From Streptomyces sp. WAC08241 (GTDB taxonomy: Bacteria; Actinomycetota; Actinomycetes; Streptomycetales; Streptomycetaceae): DNA of 64,000 nucleotides. Below, piece after piece: positions 44,021 to 54,543 of the stretch; position 1 is the first letter of the stretch; each line of letters opens with the position of its first letter. The notes under the pieces were generated by a model, which was given only the letters and a program-made list of their open reading frames with translations, was not told the DNA's origin and made no database searches. Position numbers and translations under genes: made by a program. Location: positions 3,100,001 to 3,164,000 of the forward strand of contig CP042279.1 of the NCBI GenBank assembly GCA_007858575.1, written 5' to 3'.

Positions 44021-44700
44021 GTGAGCAGCGACGAGACCGATTCCCGCGACGAGAAGCCCCAGTTCGTCCTCCCCCTGGTGGTGCGGATCGAGCGCGAGGC
44101 GCCCCCACCCGTACCGACGCCCTGGAGACCGCGGCGCGGGCCGTCCTGGAGATCCTGACCGACGAACGTTCCACCGGCGAGGGCGAGTGGGCGCGGGCCA
44201 TGGCCGACTGGCAGGACGCCCGGATCCGCAAGGTGGTGCGCCGGGCGCGCGGCGCCGAGTGGCGGAGGGCGTGCGCGCTCCCCGGCATCACGGTCACCGG
44301 CGCGGAGGCGGAGGTACGGGTCTTCCCGCCGGTCCCGCTCGACGGCTGGCCCAAGGACCTGGCCCGCCTCCAGGTCTCGGGCACCGACCTCGACGACCCG
44401 GCCGCCCCCGGCCCCGTACCGGAGGGGGCGGCGGTGCTGTGGTTCAACCCCGGCCTCGACATGTCGGCGGGCAAGTCGATGGCCCAGGCCGGCCACGGCG
44501 CCCAACTGCTCTGGTGGGCGATGCCGGACGCCGAGCGCGAGGCCTGGCGGGAGGCCGGCTTCCCCTCGCCGTGCGCACCGCCCCGGCCGACGACTGGCCC
44601 GCCCTCGCCACGAGCGGCCTCCCGGTCGTCCGCGACGCGGGCTTCACGGAGATCGCCCCGGCTCGCCCACGGTCGTGTCGGCCTTCCCCGCACCGACTGA
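44021..44700 (+). CDS. Peptidyl-tRNA hydrolase Pth2 family protein (frameshifted)
   Basis: About 226 residues. Actinobacterial PTH2-type protein: FVLPLVVRIEREAPP near the start, and the core LWFNPGLDMSAGKSMAQAGH followed by GAQLLWWAMP carries the PTH2 Lys, Gln and His positions (MSxGKxxAQxxHA). After breaks near 44570, 44655 and 44685 the end reads SPTVVSAFPRTD with TGA at 44698. GTG at 44021. Peptidyl-tRNA recycling is inferred from the family. Confidence 0.75.
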
Positions 44701-44822
44701 GGCGGCGGCCGGGAGCCCCGGGACGCCGAAACCTCAAATGAAGCTCTGAACGTCCCCCTCCCGGGGTTCGAACGTTCCCGCGTGGGCCATCACAGGGAAC
44801 TGAGGACCGAAGGAGGGGGACC

Positions 44823-46252
44823 ATGACGGAACTCGGCATCGGCATCGGCTGGCGTCCCGAGATCGCGGAGGCGGTGGAGGGACTGACCGGGGTCGACTGG
44901 GTGGAGGTCGTCGCGGAGAACATCTGCGCGGACCACCTGCCCGACTCCCTGACCCGGCTGCGGCGGCGCGGCGTCACGGTCGTGCCGCACGGGGTCTCGC
45001 TCGGGCTCGGCGGCGCGGACCGGCCGGACCCCGGCCGGCTCGCGGCGCTGGGCGAGAAGGCGGTGGCCCTGGGGGCGCCGCTGGTCACGGAGCACATCGC
45101 GTTCGTACGCGCCGGGGGACGCTCACCGCGTCCCCGGCGCTCGAAGCGGGCCACCTGCTTCCCGTGCCCCGCACCCGGGACGCCCTCGACGTGCTCTGCG
45201 AGAACGTGCGGATCGCCCAGGACGCGCTGCCCGTGCCGCTCGCCCTGGAGAACATCGCCGCCCTGATCTCCTGGCCGGGCGAGGAGATGACGGAGGGGCG
45301 GTTCTCGCGGAGCTGGTGGAGCGCACGGGGTGCGGCTCCTCATCGACGTCGCCAACCCGCACACCAACCACGTCAACCGCGGCGAGGACCCGGCGCGGGC
45401 CCTGTCCGAGCTGCCCGTCGAGGCCATCGCGTACGTGCACGTGGCGGGCGGCGTCGAGCGGGACGGCGTCTGGCACGACACGCACGCCCACCCGGTGCCG
45501 CGCCCGGTCCTCGACGTCCTCGCCGACCTCGCCTCCCGGGTCTCCCCGCCCGGGGTGCTCCTGGAGCGGGACGACGACTTCCCTCCGGCGGAGGAGCTGG
45601 CGGAGGAACTGACCGTGATCCGGGCGACGGTGACGGGCGCGTCCGTCCACCGCGGCGCGGAGGCGGAGCGGCGGGCCGGCCGGCCGCTGCTCATCGGCGC
45701 CGGTGCCCGCGTCTCCGGCGGGCCGATGCCCGAGGTCCTGCCGGACGCTCCCCGGTCCCGGCGACGGCGGGTGCGCCCGTACGGGACGGGGACGCGCCCG
45801 GCGAGGGCGCGCGGCAGCCGTCCGGAGCCGCGCCCGGAGGCGAGGGCGCGCGGCAGCGGCTCGGGCTCGCGCAGGCCTCGCTGCTCTCGGCGCTCGTCGC
45901 GGGGACGCCCGTGCCCGAGGGGTTCGACAGCCGGCGGCTCGGGGTGCAGAGCCGGGCGCTCGCGGCCAAGCGGGCCGGGGTGGTCGCCAAGGTCGCGCCG
46001 GAGCTGCCCGAGATCCTGGGCCGGGAGTTCCGGCCCGCCTTCCTCGCGTACGCCAGGTCCCGTCCCATGAACGGCGGCTACTGCCGGGACGCGCTCGACT
46101 TCGTCGAGCACCTGCTGATCGCCGGGCGTCCGGAGGACCCGGTCGCCCACCGCCGGCTCACCCGGTGGTGGCAGGACCGTTCCGGCAACCGCCCGCAGGG
46201 CCCCGCCGCGCGGCTCGTCCGGGCCGCCCGCCACGCACTCGTACGGAGATGA
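44823..46252 (+). CDS. DUF692 (MNIO) iron enzyme with fused C-terminal partner-like domain (frameshifted)
   Basis: Multinuclear non-heme iron oxidase (MbnB/TglH superfamily) of about 477 residues. TIM-barrel ligand motifs are all visible: VVPHGVSLG (His56), VTEHIAFV (His91), [10 protein letters not shown] (Glu), [14 protein letters not shown] (Asp/Asn), [10 protein letters not shown] (Asp, His) and [10 protein letters not shown] (Glu, Asp). After a Gly/Ala/Pro-rich linker comes a helical domain of about 135 residues ([58 protein letters not shown]) that resembles DUF2063/HvfC partner proteins. Breaks near 45115, 45300 and 45740. ATG at 44823 after GGAGGGGG. Its stop meets the next gene. Confidence 0.88.
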
Positions 46253-46254
46253 CC

Positions 46255-47283
46255 ATGGGCCTCCCGATCACCCTGTACTACCTCGTGGCCGCCGTCGCCG
46301 TCGGCCTGCTCGTCACCCGGGTCGTCCGGTCCCGTCGCGGCCCCGGCGGGCCGGTCCACGACCGGTACGAGGCCGCCTTCCTGCACGGCGGCCCGGCCGG
46401 GTCGTCGACAGCGCCCTCGCCGCCCTCCACGCGGACGGGCGGATCGCGATCGGCGGGCCCGGCATCGTGGCCGTCGTCCGCCCCACCGCGCGCGACCTGG
46501 TGGAGCGCGCGGTGCTCCAGGAGCACGCCGCCGCCCCGCACGGCGCCCTGCACCACCTGCGGCTCGCCGTGATGCGGCACCCGGCGGTGCAGGAGATCGG
46601 CGACGGGCTCGCGGAGCGCGGCCTCCTCGTGGACCCGGCGGCGCGGCGCGTCACGAAGCGGTGGTGCGCCGCGGTCGGCGTCACGGCGTTCGTCCTGTTC
46701 CCGGTCTCGTTCCTCGTCACGATCGCCGACTTCGCCACGGCGGAGGAGTTCTCGGTGCCGTTCACCTTCAAGGTGGTCCCGGCGCTGCTCGCCATGGGCG
46801 TCGCCGCCGGGGTCTGCGGGTCGGCCTCCGCCGGGCGGGTCACCCCGGCCGGCCGGCGGGCACTCGCCGCGTACGGGCGCGAGCGGGGCACCTGGCGGAC
46901 GCGGGCACCTCATGGCCCTGCACGGGCTGCGGGCGCTGCCGGACCCGGTGCTCCGGGAGCAGCTCTCGCCGCCGCCCGCGTCAACGGGCCCCGGAGGCCC
47001 GGACGCGGCGGGCGTTCGGGGCCGTCCCCGCACCACCACTCCTCCTCGTCCTCCTCGGACGCGGACGCGCTCGGCGCGGTCACCGTGTGGTGCGCGGACG
47101 CCGGGTCCTGCGGCGGAGGGGCGGGGGCGGCGGGGCTCGTGCTCCTCCGGCTCGTGCTCCTCCGGATCCTGCTCGGGAGGGGGTTCGAGCTGCGGCGGGA
47201 GCTCCAGCAGTTGCGGCGGAAGCTCCAGCTCGTGTTCGAGTTCGAGCTCCAGTTCGTGTTCCAGTTCCAGCTCCAGCGGTTGA
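46255..47283 (+). CDS. TIGR04222 membrane protein with Cys/Ser/Gly-rich C-terminal tail (frameshifted)
   Basis: Candidate substrate of the DUF692 enzyme. TM1 (ITLYYLVAAVAVGLLVTRVV), a soluble segment (VVRPTARDLVERAVLQEHA, HHLRLAVMRHPAVQEIG), TM2 (AAVGVTAFVLFPVSFLVTIA), TM3 (VVPALLAMGVAAGVCG), VTPAGRRALAAYG, a His/Ser patch, then VTVWCADAGSCGGG and a tail of CSSG, CGGSSSS and CSSSSSS units with about nine Cys, stop 47281. Breaks near 46395, 46895, 46985 and 47130. ATG 46255 has GGAG 6 nt upstream; ATG 46249 overlaps the DUF692 stop by 4 bp. Caveat: a competing frame of the tail has even higher GC3. Confidence 0.72.
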
Positions 47284-47322
47284 CCGCCCGTACCGCTCGG
47301 AGAAGGTCCCGGAAATGACGCC

Positions 47323-47351
47323 GGTGCGGCGCGCGTGACGCGCGCCGCACC
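47323..47351 (+). terminator. Hairpin terminator after the TIGR04222 gene
   Basis: Perfect 13-bp stem GGTGCGGCGCGCG with its complement around a TGA loop, 40 bp after the stop at 47283. Confidence 0.7.
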
Positions 47352-47422
47352 AGAGCCGGACCCGGTGTCGCTGGAGCGGCGGGCGGATGGTTTCCGCCGG
47401 CCGTCTGATCTTCCGGGTCGAG

Positions 47423-47456
47423 GGTGGCGCGCCCGGCCGGGAGCCGGGCCGCCACC
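47423..47456 (-). terminator. Probable hemQ terminator
   Basis: Nearly perfect stem (GGTGGCGCGCCCGGC against GCCGGGCCGCCACC, one bulge) around CGGGA, 17 bp beyond the hemQ stop on the minus strand. Confidence 0.6.
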
Positions 47457-47472
47457 GGGTTTCGCGGGGCCG

Positions 47473-48184
47473 TCAGGCCAGGCCCGCCACCAGGTCGGCG
47501 ACGCTCTTGCGCCGGCCGGTGTAGAACGGGACCTCCTCGCGGACGTGCATCCGCGCCTCGGAGGCGCGCAGGTGGCGCATGAGGTCCACGATGCGGTGCA
47601 GCTCGTCGGCCTCGAAGGCGAGGAGCCACTCGTAGTCGCCGAGGGAGAAGGAGGCGACCGTGTTGGCGCGGACGTCCGGGTAGCCGCGGGCCATCTTGCC
47701 GTGGTCGGCGAGCATCCGGCGACGGTCCTCGTCCGGCAGCAGGTACCAGTCGTACGAGCGGACGAAGGGGTAGACCGAGACGTAGTCGCGCGGGTTCTCG
47801 TCGGCCAGGAAGGCCGGGATGTGCGACTTGTTGAACTCGGCCGGGCGGTGCAGCGCCATGTTCGACCAGACCGGCTCCAGGGCGCGGCCCAGGCGGGTGC
47901 GGCGGAAGAGGTTGTACGCCTCCTGGAGCTCGTCGCTCGTCTCGGCGTGCCACCAGATCATGACGTCGGCGTCGGCGCGCAGACCGGAGAGGTCGTACGT
48001 GCCGCGGACGGTGATGTCCTTGGCCGCGAGCTGGTCGAACAGCTCCTGGACCTCGTCGGCGTAGCCGCCCGGTCCTCGGGCAGGACGTCGCGCAGCTTGA
48101 AGACGGACCACAGGGTGTAGCGGATGACCTCGTTGAGGTCCTTCGCCTCTTACCGGCGTTCGGGATCTTTTCGGGCGCACTCAT
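47473..48184 (-). CDS. hemQ: Coproheme decarboxylase HemQ (frameshifted)
   Basis: Chlorite-dismutase-family enzyme completing the coproporphyrin-dependent heme pathway: it decarboxylates coproheme to heme b with H2O2. About 237 residues: [10 protein letters not shown] at the start, [41 protein letters not shown] (with the conserved Tyr), [19 protein letters not shown] (with the region of the active-site and heme-facing residues) and VPFYTGRR. One or two breaks near 48150 and 48070. ATG at 48184, 17 bp after hemG, so co-transcribed. Confidence 0.94.
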
Positions 48185-48201
48185 ACGCCCATTCTCGCCC
48201 G

Positions 48202-49645
48202 TCACGAGGAGTGCCCCGCACCGGGGCCGCCGTTTCCGACGTGGCGATGATCTCGTCGGCCGCGCGGTGGGCCGAGGCGATGCAGGCGGGGATGCCCACG
48301 CCGTCGTACGCGGCGCCCGCGATCCGCAGTCCGGGCAGGGCCGCGACGGCCTCGCGCACCCGGGCGACGCGGGCGAGGTGGCCGACCGGGTACTGGGGCA
48401 GGCCGCCGGCCCAGCGGGTGACCGTGCCGGCGACGGGGCGGGCGCCGAGGCCGGTGGCGGCGGCGAGGTCCTTGAGGGAGGCGTCGACGAGGTCGGCGTC
48501 CTCGCGGTGGAGCTGCTGCTCCTCGCCGTGGCGGCCGACGGAGGTGCGCAGGACGAACAGGTCGGGGCGGCCTCGGCGACCCACCCCCACTCTGCGCGAG
48601 GAGAAGGTGGAGGCCTTGATCGTGTGGCCGTCGACGGGGGCACGAGGAAGCCGGAGCCGGGCAGGTCGGGCACGTCCGCGCGGCGGAACGCGAGGGTGAC
48701 CAGGGCCATGGAGGCGTATCGACCGCGCCGAGCTCGCCCGCGGCGGCGGGGGCGTGCTCCGCGAGGAGGGCGGCGGCGGGCCCGGCGGGGTGGCGAGGAC
48801 GACGGCGTCGGCGGTGAGGACGCGGTCGCCGCTCACGACCTGCCAGGTGGTGGCCCCGGTGCGGCGCAGCGCCGTCACGGGGGCGTTCAGGAGGATCTCG
48901 CCGCCGGCCGCGCGGACCGCGTCGGCGACCGCGCCGGCAGGGTGCCGACACCGCCCTCGACGCCGGCGAAGACGGAGCCGCCGAGGCCGGTGGCGGCGCC
49001 CGCCGCGTCGGCCGGATGGCGGCGCCGGCCCGCTGGACGGCCCGGACGGCGGCGGTGAGCGTGGGGTGCTCGCGGGCGGCCTCGAAGAGGGCGGGGACGG
49101 CGGCCCTCAGGGAGATGCGGCGGGCGTCCCCGGCGTACACCCCGCCGAGGAGGGGTTCGACGAGGCGGTCGACGACCTCGTGGCCCATGCGGGCGGCGAC
49201 GTACGCGCCGATGGCGATGTCGTCGCCGATCTCGGTGGGCGGCAGGTCGAGGTCGGCGGCGATCCGGCGCACGCCCTCCTCGGAGAGGAGGCCTCGACCG
49301 CGCGGGCGTCGCCGGGGACGCCCATGACGTGCCCCTTGGGCATGGGGACGAGCTCGCCCCGGGACCAGACGGACGCGGTGGCGGTGGTGGGGCCTTCAGC
49401 CGGTCGCCGAGGCCGACGGCGCGGGCCAGGGCGACCGCCTCGGGGCGGCGGGCGAGCAGCGACTCGGCGCCGAGGTCCACGGGCGCGCCCGCGACCTCCC
49501 CGGCGAGGAGCTTGCCGCCGAGTCTGCCGTCCGCTTCGAGGAGGGTCACCCGGTGGCCGGCGAGGGCCAGCCGGTGGGCGGCCGCGAGGCCGGTGATCCC
49601 GCCTCCCGCGACGACGACGTGGGGTCCCGTGGTGTCCGCGTTCAT
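48202..49645 (-). CDS. hemG: Coproporphyrinogen III oxidase / protoporphyrinogen oxidase HemG (HemY family, frameshifted)
   Basis: FAD-dependent six-electron oxidase of the heme pathway, about 483 residues. FAD site VVVAGGGITGLAAAHRLALAG at residues 10-30 (dinucleotide motif, Glu in TLLEADGRLGG), GAESLLARRPEAVALA, VPMPKGHVMGVPGD, GDDIAIGAYVAARMGHEVVD, LLGGVYAGDARRISLR, GLPQYPVGHLARV and GIPACIASAHRAADEI near the end. About seven breaks; one C added near 48222 gives the ending APGAGHSS with TGA at 48202. ATG at 49645. Often named hemY or hemG in Streptomyces. Upstream of hemQ in one operon. Confidence 0.92.
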
Positions 49646-49782
49646 GGGACCACTCTCTCAAATCGCCCGTCCGCTCCCGTTCCGAGGCCCGACCGTGACC
49701 GCATCGCTACCGCCGGACGGCAACCCTCGCCGCCGGGTCGTACGTCAAAGGGGCATCGATCGTCACCACCTTGGGGGTTCCC

Positions 49783-50828
49783 GTGCGGAGAACGAGTACG
49801 ACGGCCGCCGTCCTGCTGACGGCGTCGCTGGTCCTGACGGGCTGCGGGGCGGGTAGCACGGACGCGGGCGACAAGGCGGCGGGGCCCGGGCGGCGCAGCC
49901 CGCCGACCGGGGCGGGGCACGGTGGACGGCTCCTCGGGGCCGCGTCCGGGACGGGTGCCGACTCCGGTTCCGGGGCCACGTCCGGTTCCGGTTCCACCTC
50001 CGGTTCCGGTTCCGCGCAGGCCACGGCGAAGGCGCCGGCCCCGCAGCACGTCATCCGGACCGCCTCGCTGTCGGTGGAGGTCGCGGACGCGACGAAGGCC
50101 CTGGCCACGGCCCGTGCGGCGGCGGTGGGCGCGGGCGGGCGGGTCGAGGACGAGTCGACGGAGCGGATCGACGACGCGTACCTCGCCTCGCGGATCGTGC
50201 TGCGGGTGCCGCAGGCGGAGTACGACTCCGTCCTCGCCGAACTGGCGGGCACCGGGAAGCTGTTGAACCGCAAGGCCGACGCGAAGGACGTCACCGACCA
50301 GGTGGTGGACGTGCAGAGCCGGATCGCCACCCAGCGGGCGAGCGTGGCACGGGTGCGGAAGCTGATGGACCGGGCGGACGCGCTGTCCGACGTGGTGACC
50401 CTGGAGGCCGAGCTGAGCCGGCGCCAGGCGGACCTGGAGGCGCTGCTCGCCCGGCAGTCGTCCCTGAAGGACCGGACGTCGCTGGCGACGATCACCCTCC
50501 AGCCTCACCGAGAAGCGGAAGGAGGAGCCGAAGGCCGAGGAGCGGGAGGAGGGCCGTCCCGGCTTCCTGGACGCCCTGAGCGGCGGCTGGAACGCCCTGG
50601 TCGGCGTGGTGGCCTGGATCCTGATCGTGCTCGCGGCCCTGGCCCCGTGGCTCGCGGTCGGCCTGGTCGCCTTCGTCCTCTGGCGCCGTCTGGTCCGCCC
50701 CCGGCTCGCCGCCCGCCGCCTCGCGCCGGTGCCGGGGCCGCGCCCCGGGGGCCGGCGGTCGAGCGGAACGCCGCCGGTGCGCCCGTGGGACCGAAGGCCC
50801 CGGAGACCGGAGGACCCCGGAGAAGTAG
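49783..50828 (+). CDS. DUF4349 lipoprotein (frameshifted)
   Basis: About 349 residues. Lipoprotein signal TTAAVLLTASLVLTGC, a Gly/Ser repeat linker (GSGATSGSGSTSGSGS), then DUF4349: VIRTASLSVEVADATKAL, GRVEDESTERIDDAYLAS, VLRVPQAEYDSVLAELA, DVQSRIATQRASVARVRKL and TLEAELSRRQADLEALLARQ (coiled coil). A TM segment (LVGVVAWILIVLAALAPWLAV) and a basic tail follow. Breaks near 50505, 50745 and 50813 (CCCC to CCCCC gives ETGGPPEK and TAG). GTG at 49783. A double-anchored envelope protein; role unknown. Confidence 0.85.
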
Positions 50829-50838
50829 CGTCGTCCCC

Positions 50839-52223
50839 ATGAGCGAACGACTGGTGGTCATCGGTGGCGACGCGGCGGGCATGTCCGCCGCGTCGCAGGC
50901 GCGCAGGCTCAGGTCCCCCGGGGAGCTGGAGATCGTCGCCTTCGAGCGCGGGCACTTCTCCTCGTACTCGGCCTGCGGCATCCCGTACTGGGTCGGCGGG
51001 GAGGTCGGCGCGCGCGACGATCTGGTCGCCCGGTCCCCGAGGAGCACCGGGCCCGGGACATCGGCCTGCGGACGCGGACCGAGGTGACGGAGATCGACGT
51101 CGACCGGCAGCGGGTCCGCTCCCGGGACCTGGAGTCCGGTGCCGAGGAGTGGACCGGCTTCGACAAGCTGGTGATCGCGACGGGGCGCGGCCGCTGCGCC
51201 CGCCGGTGCCGGGGATCGACGCGCCCGGGGTGCACGGCGTGCAGAACCTGGACGACGGCCAGGCCCTGATCGACGCGCTGTCCCGTACGGAGGGCTCCGG
51301 CACGGAGGGGCGGCGGGCGGTGGTGGTCGGCGCCGGGTACATCGGGGTGGAGATGGCCGAGGCGCTCCTCCACCGGGGTACGAGGTGACCGTCCTGAACC
51401 GGAGCGAGCAGCCGATGGCGACGCTCGACCCGGACATGGGCCGGCTCGTGCACGAGGCGATGGACGGGCTCGGGATCAGGACGGTCAACTCGGCGGAGGT
51501 CACGAAGGTGCTCACGGGCCCCGACGGCCGGGTCCGGGCGGTGGCGACGGACGCGGAGGAGTACCCGGCGGACGTGGTGGTCCTGGGCACGGGCGTGGAG
51601 CCGGAGACCTCGCTCGCCCGGGAGGCGGGGCTGCCACTCGGGTCGTACGGCGGGCTGCTCACCGATCTGGGCATGCGGGTGCGGGGGCACGAGAACGTCT
51701 GGGCGGGCGGCGACTGCGTGGAGGTCCTGGACCTGGTCTCGGGCCGGATGCGGCACGTGGCGCTCGGGACGCACGCGAACAAGCAGGGCCAGGTCATCGG
51801 GTCGAACGTCGGCGGCGACTACGCGACCTTCCCCGGCATGGTGGGCACGGCGGTGTCGAAGGTGTGCGACCTGGAGATCGCGCGGACCGGCCTGCGGGAG
51901 AAGGAGGCCCGGGAGGTGGGGCTGCGGTTCGTGACGGTGACGATCGAGTCGACGAGCCGGGCGGGCTACTACCCGGGGCCGCGCCGATGACGGTGAAGAT
52001 GCTGGCCGAGCGGCGGACCGGGCGGCTGCTCGGGACGCAGATCGTGGGCCGGGAGGGCGCGGCGAAGCGGGTGGACGTGGCGGCGGTGGCGCTCACGGCG
52101 AAGATGACGGTGGAGGCGATGACGGCCCTGGACCTGGGCTACGCGCCGCCGTTCTCGCCGGTGTGGGACCCGGTGCTGGTCGCGGCCCGCAAGGCGACGG
52201 CGGCGGTCCGCGCGGCGGGCTGA
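50839..52223 (+). CDS. FAD-dependent CoA-disulfide reductase-like NADH oxidase (frameshifted)
   Basis: About 464 residues of the pyridine-nucleotide disulfide oxidoreductase group. FAD motif VIGGDAAGMSAASQARRL, redox Cys in SSYSACGIPYWVGG, FDKLVIATGARPLRPPVPG, NAD motif VVVGAGYIGVEMAEALL, VWAGGDCVEV, HANKQGQVIGSNVGG and a dimerisation domain ending AYAPPFSPVWDPVLVAA (here GYAPPFSP). The single Cys in place of CxxxxC is as in CoADR and Nox enzymes. Breaks near 51045, 51185, 51375 and 51980. ATG at 50839, 10 bp after the DUF4349 stop. Confidence 0.88.
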
Positions 52224-52237
52224 GGGCCGGTGGAAGG

Positions 52238-52271
52238 GCGACGGCCGCCGGGGCGCCCCGGCGGCCGTCGC
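52238..52271. terminator. 34-bp perfect palindrome between convergent genes
   Basis: Arms GCGACGGCCGCCGGGGC (52238-52254) and its exact complement (52255-52271) without a loop, between the stops of the flavoprotein and hemE genes. Acts in both directions if it terminates. Confidence 0.75.
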
Positions 52272-52295
52272 CGTCGCGTGAGTGCTTCCCGGCGG

Positions 52296-53370
52296 TCAGA
52301 CGGCCGTGTGGGTGTGGACGTACTCGACGAGGCGGGTCAGCGCGTCCGGGTCGGTGGTCGGCAGGACGCCGTGGCCCAGGTTGAAGACGTGTCCCTCCAG
52401 GCCCTTCGCGGCGGCCAGGACCTCGTCCGTCTTGGCCTCGACGGCCTCGCGGGAGGAGAAGAGCACGGCGGGGTCGAGATTGCCCTGGAGCGCCTTGCCG
52501 GGGCCGACGCGGCGGACGGCCTCGTCGAGCGGGACGCGCCAGTCGACGCCGACGACGTCCGCGCCCGCCTCGCCCATGAGGCCGAGCAGCTCGCCCGTGC
52601 CGACGCCGAAGTGGATGCGCGGGACGCCGTACCCGGCGACCGCGTCGAACACCTTCACGGAGGCGGGCATCACGGAGCGGCGGTAGTCGGCCGGGGCGAG
52701 GGCGCCGACCCAGGAGTCGAAGAGCTGCACGGCGGAGGCGCCGGCCTCGATCTGGACCTTGAGGAAGGCCGAGGTGATCTCGGCGAGGCGGTCGAGGAGG
52801 TCGTCCCAGAGCTGCGGGTCGCCGTACATGAGCGCCTTGGTGTGCTCGTGGTTGCGCGATGGACCGCCCTCGACGAGGTAGCTCGCGAGGGTGAAAGGCG
52901 CGCCGGCGAAACCGATGAGCGGGGTGTCGCCCAGCTCGCCGGTGAGCATGCCGATGGCCTCGGTGACGTAGTGGACGTCCTCGGGCGTGAGGTCGCGCAG
53001 CCGGGCCAGGTCGGCGCGGGTGCGGATCGGGTCGGCGACGACCGGGCCGACGCCGGGCTTGATGTCGAGGTCGATGCCGATGGCCTTGAGGGGACGACGA
53101 TGTCGCTGAAGTAGATGGCGGCGTCGACCTTGTGGCGCCGCACCGGCTGGAGCGTGATCTCGGTGACCAGCTCGGGCCGCATGCACGACTCCAGCATGGG
53201 GATGCCCTCGCGGACCTTCAGGTACTCGGGGAGGGAGCGCCCGGCCTGCCGCATGAACCAGACGGGGTGTGCGGCACCGGTTCGCGCCGGCACGCCTTGA
53301 GGAACGCGGAGTCGTACGTCCGCGACTGCTGCTTCGTCTGCTGGCCCTGCGGGCTGTCGTTGGCACTCAC
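52296..53370 (-). CDS. hemE: Uroporphyrinogen decarboxylase HemE (frameshifted)
   Basis: Decarboxylates uroporphyrinogen III to coproporphyrinogen III, the substrate of the hemG/hemQ branch encoded nearby. About 358 residues: [19 protein letters not shown] (Arg/Gln/Arg substrate site), [90 protein letters not shown] and LVEYVHTHT. Breaks near 53285 and 53095. GTG at 53370. Divergent from the DUF3000 gene (91 bp). Confidence 0.95.
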
Positions 53371-53461
53371 GCCCAGAATCTTCGCATGTGGCGGGAAGCC
53401 GCTCGTCCGGGCCGGGTGTCCCTCCCTGCACGGAGGCCGCGTTCCGCCTACTCTTCCCCGC

Positions 53462-54146
53462 ATGGCTGCGGCTCAGGGACACTTTTCCGATCATTCCGAC
53501 GGCGATCGAGGGACGGGCGAAACGGCGGGCAGTACGGAGACGAACCCGGTGCCACCGGCTTTCCAACGGGCGGTGGAGGCCTTGCGCGCGGCGCGGCTGC
53601 GGTCCGAGATCGAGGTGGACCCGACCAGGCCGCCGCAGCGGCTGGCGCCGTACGCGTACGCGGTGGAGGCGGCCGTCGTCGACGGCGAGGAGGACCTGGC
53701 GGACGGGCGGCTCGTGCTGCTGCACGACCCGGACGGGCACGAGGCCTGAAGGGAACGTTCCGCCTGGTGACGCTGGTGCGGGCGGAGCTGGAGCCGGAGA
53801 TGGCGGCGGACCCGCTGCTGCCCGAGGTGTGCTGGTCCTGGCTGACCGGGGCCCTGGAGGCGCGGGGGCTCGCGTACGGGGAGGCGAGCGGGACCGTGAC
53901 GATGGCGGGCTCGCACTACTTCGGCGGGCTCGCGGACCGGCGCCCGGCGACCCAGATCGAGATCCGGGCGTCCTGGACGCCGCGCGAGGGCCTGGCCGGG
54001 GTGCCGGACACGGGGCGCACCTGGCGGCCTGGTGCGACCTGCTCTGCCAGATCGCGGGCTGCCGCCCGCGCCGGTCGAGCCCGGGGCGGCGGGGACGGGC
54101 GGGGCGTCGTCTCGCTGCCGCAGCGGCGGGGCCGCAGCAGGTCTGA
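53462..54146 (+). CDS. DUF3000 family protein (frameshifted)
   Basis: Actinobacterial protein of unknown function, about 228 residues, usually adjacent to hemE as here. [110 protein letters not shown] and [17 protein letters not shown]. Breaks near 53747, 54017, 54060 and 54128; the last gives the ending PLPQRRGPQQV. ATG at 53462. Confidence 0.88.
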
Positions 54147-54543
54147 GGGGCGCGTTTCGGCGGGGCGGGCCCGGGAAGACGAGCCGGGACGCGTCGCGTC
54201 GGCCCCGGGAGGCCGGGCTCGCACCGGCCCGCGTCCGCCTCGACCTCGGCAGGACGGGTCCGCACCCGTCCGCGTCGGCCCCGGGAGGCGCTCCGGCGCG
54301 TCGCACAAGGCGTTCGGAAAGCGCCCCGGGCCTCCCCCTGGAGGGTGAAGGAGTGGGCTCCACTCGTAGGATGATCGAGCAGCCGTCCGAATTGCCCTAA
54401 TTGTTACTCACCAAATCGTGATCTTTCCCTAAAGGCGGGCGCCCCTGCTGCCGAAGGAGTCAGTGACCCCTTCACAGCACGGGTTCGCCCCCGGCTTCTT
54501 CCCCGAGCCGGCTCCGTCCCCCACCTTCCCCCCAGGAGGCCTG
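54147..54543. other. 397-bp spacer: GC-rich repeats, then an AT-rich promoter region
   Basis: 54180-54300 contains a duplicated CGCGTCGGCCCCGGGAGG segment. From about 54385 the DNA becomes AT-rich (GAATTGCCCTAATTGTTACTC), the probable promoter of the response-regulator gene. The in-frame extension upstream of GTG 54544 is open but lacks conserved sequence. No other gene seen. Confidence 0.5.

Noticed and set aside
44755-44800. GGGTTCGAACG as a possible tRNA T-loop
   Set aside because: No acceptor stem or anticodon arm can be folded around it.
47140-47318. Alternative LVLLR/FEFEL frame for the end of the TIGR04222 gene
   Set aside because: It has higher GC3, but lacks any family resemblance; the Cys/Ser/Gly frame continues the preceding VWCADAGSCGGG. 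Kept as a caveat, not as the call.
49960-50030. GGTTCC-rich tandem DNA repeat in the DUF4349 gene
   Set aside because: Encodes an ordinary Gly/Ser lipoprotein linker in frame; no separate element needed.
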